From the NCBI RefSeq assembly GCF_023721835.1, contig NZ_JAMKFE010000002.1, positions 1 through 64,000 of the forward strand: DNA of 64,000 nt, written 5' to 3'. The notes below the pieces were generated by a model that searched no databases, had not been told where the DNA came from, and saw only the letters and a program-made list of their open reading frames with translations. The translations under genes were made by a program, and so were the position numbers. This stretch comes from Caldimonas mangrovi. Its GTDB lineage: Bacteria > Pseudomonadota > Gammaproteobacteria > Burkholderiales > Burkholderiaceae_C. How positions within the stretch are numbered: position 1 is the first letter of the stretch; each line of letters begins with the position of its first letter. Positions 62,964 through 64,000 of the stretch are shown in pieces.

Positions 62964-63740
62964 ATGTTTCTCGCCATCGACATCGGCAACACGCGTCTGA
63001 AGTGGGCGCAGTACGAAGCGGCCCACCCCGGTGCGAGGCTGCTGGCGCATGGCGCCGCCTTCCTCGAAACCATCGACCACCTGGCCGACGGCGAATGGAA
63101 GGACCTTCCGGCGCCGACCGCCGTGCTCGGTTGCTGTGTTGCCGGCGAGCCGGTGCGGCATCGCGTCGAGGAGCAGCTCGAACTGTGGGACGTGTCCCCG
63201 AGCTGGGTGATCGCGAGCGCCGAGGAGGCCGGCGTCACCAACGGCTACGAGCATCCGACCCGACTGGGTGCGGACCGCTGGGTGGCCATGGTCGGTGCCC
63301 GCTGGCGCCTGTTGAACGAAGGCCCGGCACGGCCGGCGCTGGTCGTGATGATCGGCACCGCGGTGACGGTCGACGCGATCGACGCCTCGGGGCGCTTTCT
63401 CGGCGGGTTCATCCTGCCGGGGCACGGCATCATGCTGCGCGCGCTAGAGAGCGGCACGGCGGGCTTGCATGTACCGACCGGGGACGTGTGCGACTTCCCG
63501 GCCAACACGAGCGATGCGCTGACGAGCGGCGGCACGTACGCGATTGCCGGGGCGATCGAGCGCATGTACCGGAACATCCTGCGGCATTGCGGCACCGAAC
63601 CGGTGTGCATCATGACCGGCGGGGCGGGGTGGAAGATGGCGCCGTATGTGACGGTGCCGTTCCAGCTCGTCGAGTCATTGATCTTCGACGGGTTGTTGAG
63701 GATTGCCGAGCAGAGGGTGATCGAGAGGGTGAGGCGGTAG
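62964..63740 (+). CDS. coaX: type III pantothenate kinase
   Basis: 258 residues, the size of CoaX. The phosphate site is [11 protein letters not shown] at the N-terminus, then [15 protein letters not shown] and [14 protein letters not shown], and [20 protein letters not shown]. It phosphorylates pantothenate, the first step of coenzyme A synthesis, and is insensitive to CoA feedback, unlike type I. ATG 62964 was chosen from the family start. In many Burkholderiales it follows birA; here the preceding DNA is the ppk2 remnant. Confidence 0.95.
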   Translation: MFLAIDIGNTRLKWAQYEAAHPGARLLAHGAAFLETIDHLADGEWKDLPAPTAVLGCCVAGEPVRHRVEEQLELWDVSPSWVIASAEEAGVTNGYEHPTRLGADRWVAMVGARWRLLNEGPARPALVVMIGTAVTVDAIDASGRFLGGFILPGHGIMLRALESGTAGLHVPTGDVCDFPANTSDALTSGGTYAIAGAIERMYRNILRHCGTEPVCIMTGGAGWKMAPYVTVPFQLVESLIFDGLLRIAEQRVIERVRR

Positions 63741-63870
63741 CGGGCCCCTGGGGCCCTTTGCGAGGGCCGCGCCTCCGGACCGAATACGCAGACCGAACAC
63801 CATGGCGATAAGGAGCAGCGCTAGCTGGCTCCACCACCGCCGGCAGGTACACCCTCCCTTGCGGCGGGCC

Positions 63871-64000
63871 TCAGAGGATATACCTCGACAAGTCCTCGTT
63901 CTTGGACAGCTCTGCCAGCCGAGCATCGACATAAGCGGCGTCCACCGTTACCGTCTGCCCACTCAGCTTCGTCGCGTCGAACGACACTTCGTCGAGCAGG
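63871..64000 (-). CDS. hslU: ATP-dependent protease ATPase HslU, C-terminal end
   Basis: Only the last 42 codons are in the window. They read [20 protein letters not shown], then [21 protein letters not shown] and stop, which matches the invariant HslU C-terminus (the DLSRFIL/YIL tail docks into HslV). HslU unfolds substrates for the HslV peptidase. The gene continues beyond the window end, and the convergent coaX gene ends 130 bases away. Confidence 0.9.
   Translation of the reverse strand, partial: LLDEVSFDATKLSGQTVTVDAAYVDARLAELSKNEDLSRYIL

Noticed and set aside
63675-63932. 85-codon minus-strand frame near the window end
   Set aside because: It overlaps the end of coaX and reads hslU DNA in another frame. 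No ribosome binding site or pattern.
1-64000. CRISPR array, insertion sequence, prophage or tRNA
   Set aside because: No regular repeat-spacer pattern, transposase, integrase, phage structural gene or cloverleaf-like tRNA was recognised on either strand. A tRNA could be missed by eye.

Overview
The window looks like chromosomal DNA of a high-GC betaproteobacterium of the order Burkholderiales, most likely from the Rubrivivax/Leptothrix/Caldimonas side of the order. This rests on the 5S rRNA tail, the PEP-CTERM exosortase substrate, the Bug/TctC solute-binding proteins, the fused isobutyryl-CoA mutase IcmF, and the gene families present. No insertion sequence, prophage, CRISPR array or tRNA was seen. 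Coding density is high, and most long antisense frames are GC-driven shadows of real genes.

Layout. 0-4.1 kb: end of an rRNA operon (5S plus terminator), a metallo-beta-lactamase-fold hydrolase, a small membrane protein, a long-chain acyl-CoA ligase with a palindromic operator, and an FFLEELY-type protein. 4.2-8 kb: a Tat-type small subunit with a GMC oxidoreductase, a membrane-anchored lipase, and a convergent, overlapping ceramidase-like membrane protein. 8-10.7 kb: phenylalanine/tyrosine catabolism (hpd-phhA) divergent from an Lrp/AsnC regulator. 10.9-16.6 kb: a lipoprotein hydrolase, a methyltransferase that seems to lack a normal start codon, an HDOD protein and an NMT1-type ABC importer. 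16.8-23.8 kb: Yip1-like protein, MFS transporter, MscS channel, PEP-CTERM protein, EF-G-like GTPase, KTSC protein and dodecin. 23.9-30.2 kb: dadA behind its own promoter, a tandem glycine riboswitch and an attenuator; then dapA, a 7TM diguanylate cyclase and AMP nucleosidase.

30.3-41.9 kb is a catabolic island for hexuronates and aldarates. Uronate dehydrogenase, an SMP-30 lactonase, galactarate dehydratase, KDG dehydratase and a semialdehyde dehydrogenase take galacturonate to 2-oxoglutarate. A TRAP transporter (DctPQM), two orphan TctC-type binding proteins and a GntR/FCD regulator with recognisable operator-like sites complete it.

42-47 kb holds an apparently inactive trypsin-like protein, a class V aminotransferase and an unusual sulfotransferase / formylglycine-generating-enzyme-like / HAD trio. 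47.2-52.1 kb is a signalling operon in which a periplasmic binding lipoprotein is coupled to a histidine kinase, a stand-alone receiver and a hybrid kinase. 53-57 kb is a protease-MoxR-DUF58-VWA operon. 58.1-61.5 kb is icmF with a palindromic operator. 61.6-62.9 kb is a decayed patch with a broken zinc-ribbon gene and a broken ppk2. The window closes with coaX and the C-terminal end of hslU.

Start sites were chosen by eye from ribosome binding sites, ATGA/GTGA overlaps and remembered family alignments. No database search was possible, so family names rest on recalled motifs.
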